Part shown: one piece after another, positions 47,029-57,553 of the stretch | Layout of the letters: the number at the start of each line of letters is the position of its first letter | Numbering within the stretch: position 1 is the stretch's first letter | Source of the DNA: Paramacrobiotus metropolitanus | Taxonomy: Eukaryota > Tardigrada > Eutardigrada > Parachela > Macrobiotidae | DNA: 64,000 nucleotides | Assembly (NCBI RefSeq): GCF_019649055.1 | Contig: NW_026570485.1 | Coordinates: 1 to 64,000, forward strand | Reading direction: 5' to 3' | Notes under the pieces: generated by a model | The model's input: only the letters and a program-made list of their open reading frames with translations | The model's database searches: none | Told to the model about the DNA's origin: nothing | Position numbers and translations under genes: made by a program

Positions 47029-47531
47029 AATTGTGGATTCGGGAACCACGATGCACAGAACTGCATGTTCGCTGGCATGCCACCAAACCGGAACCCGAAC
47101 CTGTTCGCCACCAGAGAATGGGAACGGTTGCGAGCCCAAGGCGGCTGGAGACAAGCAGTAGCGAACGGCTACGACCTGGTCGCGAGATGGGCCGCGTTCA
47201 AACAGGGCAACGGCGGCGGCGCCGGCCAGGGAAATGGAAATGGTGGCGGCGGCGGATATAACGGCGGCGGAAGAGGTGGTTTCCGCGGGCGAGGTCGCGG
47301 CAATGGACGCGGTGGATAGGGCAACCGGAACGGCGGCGGCAACGGACGCGCCGATAATAACGACGGCGGCGGCGCGAACGGCGCTGGCCAGAGAAATGAA
47401 CAAGTCCAGCAGCGGCAGCAGGTGCTGGATCAGGGAAACGGCCAAGATCAGTAGGTGCCGGTGAGCCTACTGATCCTCCGCAACCGAAACCACCGGATAA
47501 AGGAGGAACGCAGAATCGGACTGCGAAAGAG

Positions 47532-50500
47532 ATGGCTAATAAGATGCCATCATCAGTGGGCAAAGTACCACAGCCACAGAATCGGACTGTAGGCGAGACG
47601 GCTAATAAGATGCCGTCATATCGGCTGAAAGAGATGGTTCATAAGATGCCATCACAAGTGGACAAAAGGCCACTTCCACAGAATGGTACTGCGAAGTCAC
47701 CACAGAATGGTACTGTGAGTGAGATGGCTCAAAAGATGCCATCACAGGTGAAGAAAGGACCACCTGCACAGAATAGTACTGCTGATGATCAGCTGACAAA
47801 TAAAGGAAAATGTAGTGCCGAAAAGCTAAAAGAACGGCGCGCTCAACGTAACGAGATCATTCGAAAGGCGAACTTGAAGAAGAAACTGGAAGAAAAAGAG
47901 ACGAATGATCAGCACTCCAGATTCCGAGAGTTTCTACGTAATCAAAACGCAGAGAAGGAGATGAAAACGAAGTTTGGGAATTGTCCGGAAGACGAAGATG
48001 ATACGGCACTAAAACAAAAGTGGTTAGAACAGAACGCCACAGTGGGCAGCAAAGATGAAAAACTACTTCCTATAAGGAAAGCACCAGTGGGAGATCGTGG
48101 AGCAAGTGCTAACGCTAAAAGCGATGATAAAAAGATCGTCGCAAATGGTCAGGAAAAGGAACTGACGCTGCGAAAGGTGCAGCTTAAAGAGAGCGAACGA
48201 GCACAACAGATCTCCGATGACTCACTGGATGATGCACTTACGCTGCAGCGGAAACAGATTTGGCAAAAAGCGGTACATCAACCTAATGAAGATCGCGGCA
48301 GGTGGATACCTGTATCGCCGAAAGGATCTCAGAAAGCGAGGATGTCGAGTGCAGAATACTGGGACATGCAGCAGCTGCGAACTGAATTTCAGAGAAAACG
48401 TCTTAATGAGTTGGTTACCGGGAAACCAGCTCAAGGATTAATGAACCCTGTCCCAGTGTTCAACGAGATCGAATATAAAACGACACTCGCTGATCAGAAT
48501 CGAAATGCTCCCCTAGCTGATAAACCGTCAAATTACGGAGAAAAAGTTCCGTTACAGAAACTGCCAAATGGTGGATTTGCAATAAAACGAGCTGAAAGGT
48601 CACGGGACTTAACCGAAGCGCTACAAAAAGATCCGAATGACAAATCACCAATCCGAACAGATGGGATGTCTTCACAAACCGATCCGACGAAAACGAACAA
48701 TGAGGTATCGACGAAAGTGATCGACGGGATGACCCAAAACGGATATGAGATGGTCACATATGAAAGATCACCAGATCAACCGGACAGCGAAGAAGATGAG
48801 CTAAAACGAGTTGACCAGATCACAGATGAGATCGTTGAGCATCTGCGTGACAAATCAGATGATGTCACATTGCATCAGACCATCTCTGAGGTGATCAAAG
48901 ATCATTCAGAAGTTGCGAAGGGGCAACTAAACGAAACCGAAAAGATCATCAACGATGAAAAAGCTACAAAGAAAAAGGGGTGTGAGGTGGGAAAAAGCTC
49001 AAAAGATGGAAAGAAGAGACAATTTTATGACATTCGAACTGATGTCCCACATAGGATCGATCATCTGAGTTCGATACTGAGGAAGAACAACACCTTAGCG
49101 AAGGGGCAGGTGTCTTCTTCAGCAGTTGATATGGATCCGGGATCTGTATCGCTCATCCCAGTCAAGTGTACTGTTCGTACGCTTAAAGTGCAGAATGGAT
49201 CGAAACATAACTTGCCGAAACGGATCGAAGCATATACACATGAGGTAAAAATCGGCGACATAAAGGTCTTAGCGATGTTGGATACTGGTGCAGAAACATC
49301 GTTAATCAGCCGACCGTTTTGCGAAAAGAACGGACTTCACGTCTTACCGCTGCCACCAGATCGATTGGTGCGAATTAATGGAATCAGCGGAACATCAGGC
49401 TTCAACGTGACGCATTATTGCGTAGCACCAGTGACATTGCGGAAACGGACCAGTCAACACTCCTTCTATGTACGACCTAAAACGGATGATGTACAAGTTC
49501 TACTGGGATATGATTTTCTGGCGACAAAGTTCGTCCTGATCGATAATCATGGGGAGGAGGAAGTTGAAGATGAGCCGAAATCAGCTGTCAAAGTTCAAGC
49601 CGGAAAGGTTACCGGACTTGTAAAAGCAGCTAAAACGGATCAAAAGGTTATCCCAGTACCAGAGGCACTGGGAAAGCAGATGATGAACCAACGAAGGGGA
49701 GGTTCACCTGCTCAGCTGTCGACGATCGAAAAGATGGCAGCCATCCAAAAGGAGATCTCCACCCGACTGGGGAGATCATCAGTGAAACCGAAAGAACGGG
49801 CAAACGTCGTTCTCCCAGTACCAGAGGCACAGGGAACGACGAAAGATGATCAAAATGGAACCGATAAAGATGTTATCCCAGTACCAGAGGCACTGGGAAT
49901 GAACGATGAAACTCCGTTAACAATGGAGCAGATCGCAGCCATACAAAAGGAAGCAGCTGCTGAATCGAAACGATCTCTTGTACCGGGAATGGAGTGGGCA
50001 AAGTCTATCCCAGTACCAGAGGCACTGGGAATAAAAGTTGCCAAAGTATGGGACGATAAGAAGTTCGAAAAGGAACTAGACGCTCCGAAAAAGATGACAC
50101 AAGATGAGCAGATACTCTTAAGCGAGATACGAGATGGAGCGATTGAACAGCTGAGAGATCATCGAACCGAAAAACAACCGGAGATCATCGAAATCTCATC
50201 CGACAAGGATAAGGGGACACCGGATCACGGTTTTTGGAATACGGAAATCGACGATACCAGTAACCCGTTCGCTTGCCTCGATAAAATGACACTGGAAGAA
50301 CGTATTAGCAGTTGTCATCACGGTTACAATGAGAACCCATGTCGAGTGCAACCTCAAGGGAGATGTGAGGAATGTCGTCGAGATGCCTGTCAGGATGATC
50401 TCAGGGATTGGCCAAGCTGCAATGCGGCAATCGAAGAGATGAAAAACCATGTCCAAAAGGAAGTTAAAAGTATTAGCAGGACAAACTCAATGTGGAATCA

Positions 50501-52166
50501 GCACATCGAACGCTACCATTGGCAGCGATATAAGGAATGGCTATCCTGCGTTCGGAACTTCATCATAACAAGGGGGAGATCATTGCTTCATTTGGATAAC
50601 AGCGTCGATAGCTTGATTGCGAACTTAGGGAGATCGGACCCGAACGTCAAGCAACTCCGATCGAAACTCGATCGAGAAATAAATGAAGTATTTGATGAAG
50701 GAATCATGTGGGAAAATGCAAGAACCGATCTTTTCTGGGACTTTCGTGTTAATCACCTCTATAAGGGAGAAGGAACAACGATCATCTTCCCAACCGGACT
50801 CGGTAAACCAGTATATGAGCTGTTCGAAATGTTCTATAAGGCGCTGGAGAGAGGAAATGAAAAATCCTTTGAAAAATATTGGAAAAAGTTGGAAGCGGAA
50901 TTCCCTCCACTGCCGGATACCGATATACCTGAACTAAAAGTATACCGAAAACGAAGAGAAGTTGAACCAGCTGGTTACCCGGTCAAGAAAAAGGTGACCT
51001 TCGCACCAGTTCCAGATGGAGCTGAATACCCTCAACGAGGAAATGATAAATGGTGCATATATGAGATGAACCCTAAAAATGAACTCCTCGCCGAAAACTT
51101 AAATGCGAACTGTGTCTTCATCGGGAATAAGAGACCCATCGGATACGAGGAGGATACAGATGAGGAGATGATCGTAACAGATGAAAAGAGATCACCAACA
51201 GCATTCGAGATCTCGCAGATGATCTCAGAAAAGGGAACGATGTGGAAAAAGTTCCAAGAGGAGCTCGAAAGGATCTCAGCAGGGCAACAAAACCCAGTAA
51301 CAGAAGCAAAAGAAGATGGAAATATACTCGATACTGGTGAGGAAGGTCCACCGGTCGAGAATAACAGATTGATGAGCTTGGAAGAGATCGATCAGCTCGA
51401 AGGAACAGTCCCAGATGATCGGAGATCGAATTCCGATAAACAAAGGTCATCACCGAAAGTGCGAGTAACGCGCAGTCATCCGAGAATCGCAGCGAAACAT
51501 GGAATCAAGGCAAAAGAAACGAGCAAACCCCTGCTTAAAAATCTGAAAACGAAAAAACTTAGCGATTTTCAGGGCGACGAAGGTGACCTTTCATCTGAGG
51601 GAGATGGAGTTGATGAGCGGCCACTTGATAAGAGCGCAGCAACTGACGATGAGAGCAGTGACTCAGATTCAGATTGGACAAGCTCGAGTGACAACTCAAC
51701 AACTTCAGAAGACTCAGGTGTAAACGATCTCTCAGAACAAGAGGATCTCCTCGATCTCGACGAAGATGATGAAGTGGATGAAGCAAAGGAACAGGATATT
51801 AAAGTGAGAAGAACGAAGGTGCAAAGGATGAAACTGAACAGAGAGACGATAAGAGTCTACAGTGACCAACGGATCCTTTTAAAACCATCTGTTTGTACCC
51901 GTGTAAAAGTTAGAATGGGGAAATTCGTACCAGCTAAAGAGAAGCTGATGTTCACACCCGTCTTCCAAGTGGAAACTGATGTTCAACCGTTAGCGGGAGT
52001 GACCGATCATAGAGGAAGGCACTTTGATCTGGTCATCGCTAACCACAGCATTAAACGGCAAGTTGTTAAGAAGGGTCAGTTCCTCGGTTATGTTGAGCCA
52101 TACGATCATATGGAGAACGTCCAGATCAATAGTGGCACAGTAAAGAACGTGCTTTTTGATCCCTAA
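47532..52166 (+). CDS. Protease plus long unknown region (ORF2, 1,544 residues)
   Basis: This frame is -1 to gag and stays open upstream of the ATG into the extended gag frame, so expression by -1 frameshift is plausible. Residues 1-85 are imperfect repeats built on KMPSQVxKxPxPQNGT. An aspartic protease lies near 575-680 (AMLDTGAETSLISRPF, then LLGYDFL), which would cut the polyprotein. Four IPVPEALG-type repeats follow at about 707, 761, 782 and 826. A Cys/His cluster is at about 927-955 (CHHGYNENPC..CEECRRDAC), then Glu/Lys-rich and acidic Ser/Asp-rich stretches. The last 100 residues resemble the segment that precedes reverse transcriptase in gypsy pol (KKGQFLGYVEP). About 860 residues separate protease and reverse transcriptase, unusually many. 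The frame ends just before the RT junction. Confidence 0.8.
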   Translation: MANKMPSSVGKVPQPQNRTVGETANKMPSYRLKEMVHKMPSQVDKRPLPQNGTAKSPQNGTVSEMAQKMPSQVKKGPPAQNSTADDQLTNKGKCSAEKLKERRAQRNEIIRKANLKKKLEEKETNDQHSRFREFLRNQNAEKEMKTKFGNCPEDEDDTALKQKWLEQNATVGSKDEKLLPIRKAPVGDRGASANAKSDDKKIVANGQEKELTLRKVQLKESERAQQISDDSLDDALTLQRKQIWQKAVHQPNEDRGRWIPVSPKGSQKARMSSAEYWDMQQLRTEFQRKRLNELVTGKPAQGLMNPVPVFNEIEYKTTLADQNRNAPLADKPSNYGEKVPLQKLPNGGFAIKRAERSRDLTEALQKDPNDKSPIRTDGMSSQTDPTKTNNEVSTKVIDGMTQNGYEMVTYERSPDQPDSEEDELKRVDQITDEIVEHLRDKSDDVTLHQTISEVIKDHSEVAKGQLNETEKIINDEKATKKKGCEVGKSSKDGKKRQFYDIRTDVPHRIDHLSSILRKNNTLAKGQVSSSAVDMDPGSVSLIPVKCTVRTLKVQNGSKHNLPKRIEAYTHEVKIGDIKVLAMLDTGAETSLISRPFCEKNGLHVLPLPPDRLVRINGISGTSGFNVTHYCVAPVTLRKRTSQHSFYVRPKTDDVQVLLGYDFLATKFVLIDNHGEEEVEDEPKSAVKVQAGKVTGLVKAAKTDQKVIPVPEALGKQMMNQRRGGSPAQLSTIEKMAAIQKEISTRLGRSSVKPKERANVVLPVPEAQGTTKDDQNGTDKDVIPVPEALGMNDETPLTMEQIAAIQKEAAAESKRSLVPGMEWAKSIPVPEALGIKVAKVWDDKKFEKELDAPKKMTQDEQILLSEIRDGAIEQLRDHRTEKQPEIIEISSDKDKGTPDHGFWNTEIDDTSNPFACLDKMTLEERISSCHHGYNENPCRVQPQGRCEECRRDACQDDLRDWPSCNAAIEEMKNHVQKEVKSISRTNSMWNQHIERYHWQRYKEWLSCVRNFIITRGRSLLHLDNSVDSLIANLGRSDPNVKQLRSKLDREINEVFDEGIMWENARTDLFWDFRVNHLYKGEGTTIIFPTGLGKPVYELFEMFYKALERGNEKSFEKYWKKLEAEFPPLPDTDIPELKVYRKRREVEPAGYPVKKKVTFAPVPDGAEYPQRGNDKWCIYEMNPKNELLAENLNANCVFIGNKRPIGYEEDTDEEMIVTDEKRSPTAFEISQMISEKGTMWKKFQEELERISAGQQNPVTEAKEDGNILDTGEEGPPVENNRLMSLEEIDQLEGTVPDDRRSNSDKQRSSPKVRVTRSHPRIAAKHGIKAKETSKPLLKNLKTKKLSDFQGDEGDLSSEGDGVDERPLDKSAATDDESSDSDSDWTSSSDNSTTSEDSGVNDLSEQEDLLDLDEDDEVDEAKEQDIKVRRTKVQRMKLNRETIRVYSDQRILLKPSVCTRVKVRMGKFVPAKEKLMFTPVFQVETDVQPLAGVTDHRGRHFDLVIANHSIKRQVVKKGQFLGYVEPYDHMENVQINSGTVKNVLFDP

Positions 52167-54727
52167 GTGGATGACACAACGAAAGCCTGCATTTCCTCCT
52201 TCAAAGCTTGGTTGAAGCAGGTTTTACCATCAAACCGACGAAATGCGAATTTGGAATGCGGCAGATGGGATTCCTGGGTCACATACTCAGTGAAGATGGA
52301 GTTCGCATGGATCCCGAAAAGATCACCGCAGTATCAGAATTTAAGCGACCCCAGACTGAACGACAGCTGAGATCATTCCTCGGATTAGCAAACTACTATC
52401 GGAAGTTCATAGCTGGATATGCACAGCAGACCTGTCACTTGTATGAGCTGCTGCGAAACGACAAGCATGTACGAAAAGACTGGACCGAAGTTCATACGAA
52501 GGAGTTTGAAAATTTGAAAAAGTTGCTATGCGAAGGTCCAGTCTTAGCGAAGTTCGATCCAGCTAAGCCAACGGTAATTGAATGTGACGCGAGCAAAGAA
52601 GGGATTGGAGCAGTATTATCACAAGAAGGTCATCCAATTGCCTATGCGAGCCGCGTCCTACATGGAGCTGAACGGAACTACGGTGTAACCGAATGGGAGT
52701 GCCTAGCGGTCGTGTTCGCCGTCAGGAAGTTCAAATCGTACATCGATTACTCCGAGTTCACCGTACGAACGGATCATCAGGCATTAACGAATTTGCTGAG
52801 ATCAGAAACGAATAAAGTTGGCATGAATCCGCGACTCACGAGATGGGCGATGGCGTTACAAGGTCATCAGTTCAAAATCGAGTACAAACCGGGAAAGTAC
52901 TGCGACAACGCGGATGCACTGTCGAGGGCACCAATCGAAGGTCCGACATGCCACGATGAAGAATTCGATGAGATTCCGAACTTCGAAGATATAAAGAAAG
53001 AGTATGACATAAAAGAACCGGCAGTTGAAGTGTGGCAGCTGTTCGTACAGATGGCCGAAGAGCGAGAGAAGCGAGTAAAAGATGATCCGGCTACGGCGAA
53101 TGAGCCGGCGGAATCAATGATCAATGTTAACCGTGTACGGGCTTTAAATGAATGCCCGATTAAGCTGCTGAGATTTCTTAAAAAGAAGGATAACCGACAT
53201 AAACCGTTACCGCGATGCAAAGTCATCACGGACTGGAACGATCTCAGCACCGCAACTGTTCGCATCGTCAACCTGCAAGGAGATGAGGAAGAAGAAGATG
53301 ACTCGAACTTGCAGCTTCGAAATAAGCAGCTGAAAGATCCTCACCTTGCAATGATCATCGATGAACTCGAACATTTAGCAGACGCCCAAACGAGATCGAA
53401 GTTCGAAGTTCATTACCAGTTGTGGAATGGAATCTTGTACCGAATAAAAGATAACAAAGGGAGATTAGAAAGGTCATATGTCGTACCACTGTCCATGAGA
53501 CGAGCGATCATCCATGCGCTGCACGATGAGAAAGCAGCAGGTCATCTTGGATATGAAAAGACGCTAGCAGCAATAAGACTGCGATACTATTGGGACAGAA
53601 TGAGTACGGACGTTAAGAATTATATACTCGCATGTCAAGGATGTCAGTTCACCAAGACACCAAGGAAATGCCCACCTGGAAAGCTGCAAGAGATCAAAGT
53701 GGGACATCCTTTCTTCTTTAAGCTGCTGAGATTTCCTAAAAAGAAGGATAACCGACATAAACCGTTACCGCGATGCAAAGTCATCACGGACTGGAACGAT
53801 CTCAGCACCGCAACTGTTCGCATCGTCAACCTGCAAGGAGATGAGGAAGAAGAAGATGACTCGAACTTGCAGCTTCGAAATAAGCAGCTGAAAGATCCTC
53901 ACCTTGCAATGATCATCGATGAACTCGAACATTTAGCAGACGCCCAAACGAGATCGAAGTTCGAAGTTCATTACCAGTTGTGGAATGGAATCTTGTACCG
54001 AATAAAAGATAACAAAGGGAGATTAGAAAGGTCATATGTCGTACCACTGTCCATGAGACGAGCGATCATCCATGCGCTGCACGATGAGAAAGCAGCAGGT
54101 CATCTTGGATATGAAAAGACGCTAGCAGCAATAAGACTGCGATACTATTGGGACAGAATGAGTACGGACGTTAAGAATTATATACTCGCATGTCAAGGAT
54201 GTCAGTTCACCAAGACACCAAGGAAATGCCCACCTGGAAAGCTGCAAGAGATCAAAGTGGGACATCCTTTCTTCCGAGTATATGCCGATCTGAAAGGACC
54301 TTTATTACCGACAAAGAAACGAGGATATAAGTATATAGCGGTGTTCATTGATCAGCTGACAAAATATGTGATAGCAGTACCGATGAAAACGGCAACAGCG
54401 AAGGAATTTGCCAAAGTCTTTGTAAAACACGTGATATTGGTACATGGAGCACCGCATATTTTACATACGGATCGCGGAAGGCACTTCACAGCGGAAGTCT
54501 TATCGAAAGTCACCAACGTGTTCAAAATCAAACACACGTTCGGAACGGCATACCACCCTGAAGGTCAAGGCCAAGTGGAACGGCAGATGCAGATCATCGG
54601 AGATGGTCTTGCACAGTATATGAAAGCGGGAAACGAACGGAAATTTAACAAGTACCTCCCGTACGTGGTCTCAGGCATGAACAGGTGGAGAGAGGTGAAG
54701 CACCTAAACCTGATGCCAAAATGTTGA
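52167..54727 (+). CDS. pol: Truncated reverse transcriptase, RNase H and integrase
   Basis: The long open frame runs from about 52,208 (GTG/Met-like start, MVEAGFTIKP). The preceding 40 bases, in the ORF2 frame, still encode VDD, the remainder of the catalytic box. Fingers and the first half of the palm, including the first catalytic Asp, are missing. Then: RT thumb, RNase H (IECDASKEGIGAV, TEWECLAVV, VRTDHQAL; about 52,550-52,930), and the integrase zinc-binding H2C2 region twice through a 558-base in-frame duplication. The integrase catalytic core follows (YADLKGPL, HTDRGRHF, VERQMQ: D, D and E in order). A late frame change to -1 replaces the normal C-terminus by WREVKHLNLMPKC. Integrase looks catalytically complete; reverse transcriptase cannot work. 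Confidence 0.85.
53161..54276 (+). repeat. 558-base tandem duplication inside integrase
   Basis: Unit 1 is 53,161-53,718 and unit 2 is 53,719-54,276. The only difference I see is tttcttaaa versus tttcctaaa near the start. The unit is 186 codons, so the frame is kept. Each unit carries the H2C2 finger (HALHDEKAAGHLGYEK ... ACQGCQ). Confidence 0.92.
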
Positions 54728-55236
54728 TTGAAAAGATGACCGAAGAAGCTCGAAAGACACACGAGATGGAACGGGACGTGATGAAAGCGTTTCAAAGTTT
54801 TCGGCGCGATGAAGGTTTCCAAAGACCTCGATAACCAGTGAGAAGGGAACATCAGAGATCACGAGAGTATTCACATGAACGAAATTACGACTCTCGAAAG
54901 GAAAGGTCAAGGGAACGCTCCCGCGAAAGGACCCGTGACTATCATAACGAAAGAGATGATAGATCACGCTCGCGCGATTACGATTACCGAGGCGGCAGAT
55001 CATGGGTCCGACACGGAGATCAAGTGATTGATACCAGTGCCCATCGTCGCCATGTACCAGATAACCGACGACGAGATGAACCTCGTCAAGATGAAACGCG
55101 CAGGGATGAACCACGTCAACAGATACCGATGGGAGTTGGTTTCTGTCACCCGAAAGTCAGAGGGTTCACACCTGAACGACGAGAAGGAACTTTAGCGGGA
55201 CCTGCCCGAAGCCGCAGCCCATATCATAAGGGATGA
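54721..55236 (+). pseudogene. Integrase C-terminal continuation and RS-rich segment
   Basis: In the frame -1 to integrase, 54,721-54,834 reads MLIEKMTEEARKTHEMERDV... and ends at TAA. After the stop the same frame is open from 54,838 to TGA at 55,234-55,236. This part is rich in Arg/Ser/Glu/Asp dipeptides (RERSRERTRDYHNERDDRSR). It is in the same frame as the large ORF3 that starts ten bases later. It may be the ancestral N-terminal part of ORF3, separated by one stop, or the C-terminal tail of pol. Confidence 0.5.
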
Positions 55237-55245
55237 CAGGATGAT

Positions 55246-56781
55246 ATGAATTACTTTGCCAGTTTCCCAATCAACCATAAACGAACCTCGAGTGGAGAAC
55301 GCGACGATACTCCGCCGAAACAGCCGAAAGTGAAATCCGTGGTTCACATGGTAGAACCATTGATCGTGACGATGGATGAAGATGAACCGATGGAGACATC
55401 GTCGGTTGACAACACCATTCATAAACGAAACGTAGTATTAGATCGCGATCTCGAACCATCGACATCAGCCAGTACGGCGCGACGTGAGCAGGAAGGCCCT
55501 CACGAATCGCAGAACCGCCGTCAGGAACCGCAGAATCGATATCAACCGGAACGTCAACAGGAACGACCAGAACGACGACGCGAAGATGGTCACCGGAGAG
55601 ATCATTCTCGCTTTGATAATTCGCGACGCAGGTTGATCAGTAAAATGTATGATATGGATGATATTGAAACCCAAAGAGCGGAAATCTGTCGCTACTTTGG
55701 ACTGGAAATTGAATCGGAGCAGTCAGTGATGATACATGCCCAGCTCCATAACCTTCGTCAGTTTTTACGGGATTCTAATTATGAAACGGACCTCAGAGAG
55801 AGCAACCTCGGTCGCTTGGAGATCACCACCGAATCTGCGATGGTGTGTTATACACCAATCCGACAATGTGGTTTACCGAGTCTCCTCGACCTGAGCTTAT
55901 GGGAAGTCCCATTGGATACGATCGACAATACGGGATTTACACAGTTCCATTACCAAGAGATCAAAGAGAGAAGTATCTATGTGGCACAATTTGTGCTACG
56001 CAACGTGAATCCGGCATTCAAAGTACTTGCGGCACGAGCAGCCATTGGATTGACGGTTGACCCTACCGACTACAAATCGCGAGTTTTCGGTCAGAAGGTC
56101 TTTGCTGCGAGATTGGGCCATTTTCCTACACAGAATCAGTTGTTTTCGAACTTTACGAAGGGGGAAGTTCCGCCTGTGTACCGGGAAAAGGTTGCTAAAC
56201 TAGGGATGCCAGCGAGACATCAGGCGATCGCACGTAAAGCAAACGACGAATTGGCGATCTGCAAAAAGCGATTTGATGATTGTAATCTCCATGAGATACA
56301 TGAAGCACAGTACCAGGAGCGACTCAATCGTATCCGAGATACCATGGACACGCCGTATATCGAGCCGAAAGATCGAGTCCATGAATACATTGAAGATCAC
56401 CTGGTATGGAAGGGACCGAAACAATCGACAACTTCCCATGTTCCGAATACACCGGGTAGACGAGCTGCTCGAAACCAGAATATCCGGAATCAGTACGAGG
56501 ATGCCAGACAACGATTGGCGGAAGATCCTCAGAATCGGAACTTGCAACGTGAAGAGAACGATGCACGACATCTTTTGGATGCGATCAAACGTTCACGACA
56601 AGGAAAAGGTCGTGGTCCGCGTCACATCGTCTTACGTGTTCAAGCGGATGAGGACGCACCGGCTGGATCAACTGCACCAGTTGATCGGACTTCCGACAGA
56701 AACCAGCCGGGTTCAACGCGAAAACGTCCACCGCGAGACAACGACGATGGAGATGGGTCGAATGAGATGAGGGATCAGTAA
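55246..56781 (+). CDS. ORF3 of the giant LTR element, unrecognised 511-residue protein
   Basis: ATG at 55,246, sense orientation, between integrase and the 3' LTR, where envelope genes sit in errantiviruses. I see no signal peptide, no membrane segment and no Cys-rich ectodomain, so an envelope is unlikely. Residues 1-130 are polar and charged (QNRRQEPQNRYQPERQQERP). About 140-380 looks globular, with regular hydrophobic spacing (MYDMDDIETQRAEICRYFGL, then QFHYQEIKERSIYVAQFVLR, then AARAAIGLTVDPTDYKSRVF). The tail is basic then acidic (RSRQGKGRGPRHIV; GSTRKRPPRDNDDGDG). The basic ends suggest RNA binding, which is inference only. The low number of internal stops over 1.5 kb suggests recent coding selection. 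Confidence 0.75.
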   Translation: MNYFASFPINHKRTSSGERDDTPPKQPKVKSVVHMVEPLIVTMDEDEPMETSSVDNTIHKRNVVLDRDLEPSTSASTARREQEGPHESQNRRQEPQNRYQPERQQERPERRREDGHRRDHSRFDNSRRRLISKMYDMDDIETQRAEICRYFGLEIESEQSVMIHAQLHNLRQFLRDSNYETDLRESNLGRLEITTESAMVCYTPIRQCGLPSLLDLSLWEVPLDTIDNTGFTQFHYQEIKERSIYVAQFVLRNVNPAFKVLAARAAIGLTVDPTDYKSRVFGQKVFAARLGHFPTQNQLFSNFTKGEVPPVYREKVAKLGMPARHQAIARKANDELAICKKRFDDCNLHEIHEAQYQERLNRIRDTMDTPYIEPKDRVHEYIEDHLVWKGPKQSTTSHVPNTPGRRAARNQNIRNQYEDARQRLAEDPQNRNLQREENDARHLLDAIKRSRQGKGRGPRHIVLRVQADEDAPAGSTAPVDRTSDRNQPGSTRKRPPRDNDDGDGSNEMRDQ

Positions 56782-57553
56782 AGCTGATTAATGGGAGTTG
56801 TTACGGCTTATGTCGGCATCCCTATATGTCGACTCATCTTAGTTCAGAGTAGCTACGGTACATTTGGCCGGCTCTCTAAATAAGGCAGAAGAGATGGATT
56901 GTGCGACGAAATGACTTTCACCAGGGAGGCAAGCTGAGATGAGCTTGAAAGCCGATGAAAAATGGCTAAGTTCCTCCATGACCTATGCTGAATGAACCGT
57001 ACCAGACAACGTCGCACATCCACGATCAGAAAGATGATCTTATCAGGGAGGAAGCGAACTAACTTCGCTTATCTATATGATGTCCCTCCATGACTTAAAC
57101 CGGATCTCATTATAAAGTCGTACAATTGATACGCAACTATTCCAAAGCTGAAACAGTATTCCTAAGACGTACATTCGATACGCACCTTATTCCTACAAGC
57201 GGATGTGATGAAAGTCGCACGAAGCTGCGCAACATGCTCAAGATGGAGCGGAATGGGCCAAAGAGATGTGGAAAACGGTGGACAGGACCAGTGACCTACG
57301 CGAGTCAATAGAGGATCCTAGTCTACATGTTTCATTTAACTGCTTCTGTTGATCTGTTATAACTGTTGATCTGTTTATATGGAATAGTATTTTTCTACAG
57401 ATCTCTTTAATTCACATTGTGCATTTGGAATCATGTGATAAGAAGGAATAAGCGAATTTGATGTTTTTTTTTACGAAAGCGTGCACAGACCACCTTCGGA
57501 GCGGAAGGGAATGGATCAAGCTTCGACGGAGCTCAGCCTCCCACCCAGAGGCA
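56782..57553 (+). other. Retroelement 3' non-coding region
   Basis: No long ORF. Two related pieces, agggaggcaagc..tcctccatgacc and agggaggaagcg..tccctccatgac (56,927-56,983 and 57,047-57,096), each can pair internally, giving two possible stem-loops. No clear polypurine tract is seen before the LTR. Confidence 0.5.

Noticed and set aside
46633-47563. Minus-strand ORFs opposite the gag nucleocapsid
   Set aside because: They are shadows of the GGN/RGG-rich coding strand.
55246-56781. Envelope gene of an errantivirus-like element
   Set aside because: No signal peptide, membrane anchor or Cys-rich ectodomain is visible.
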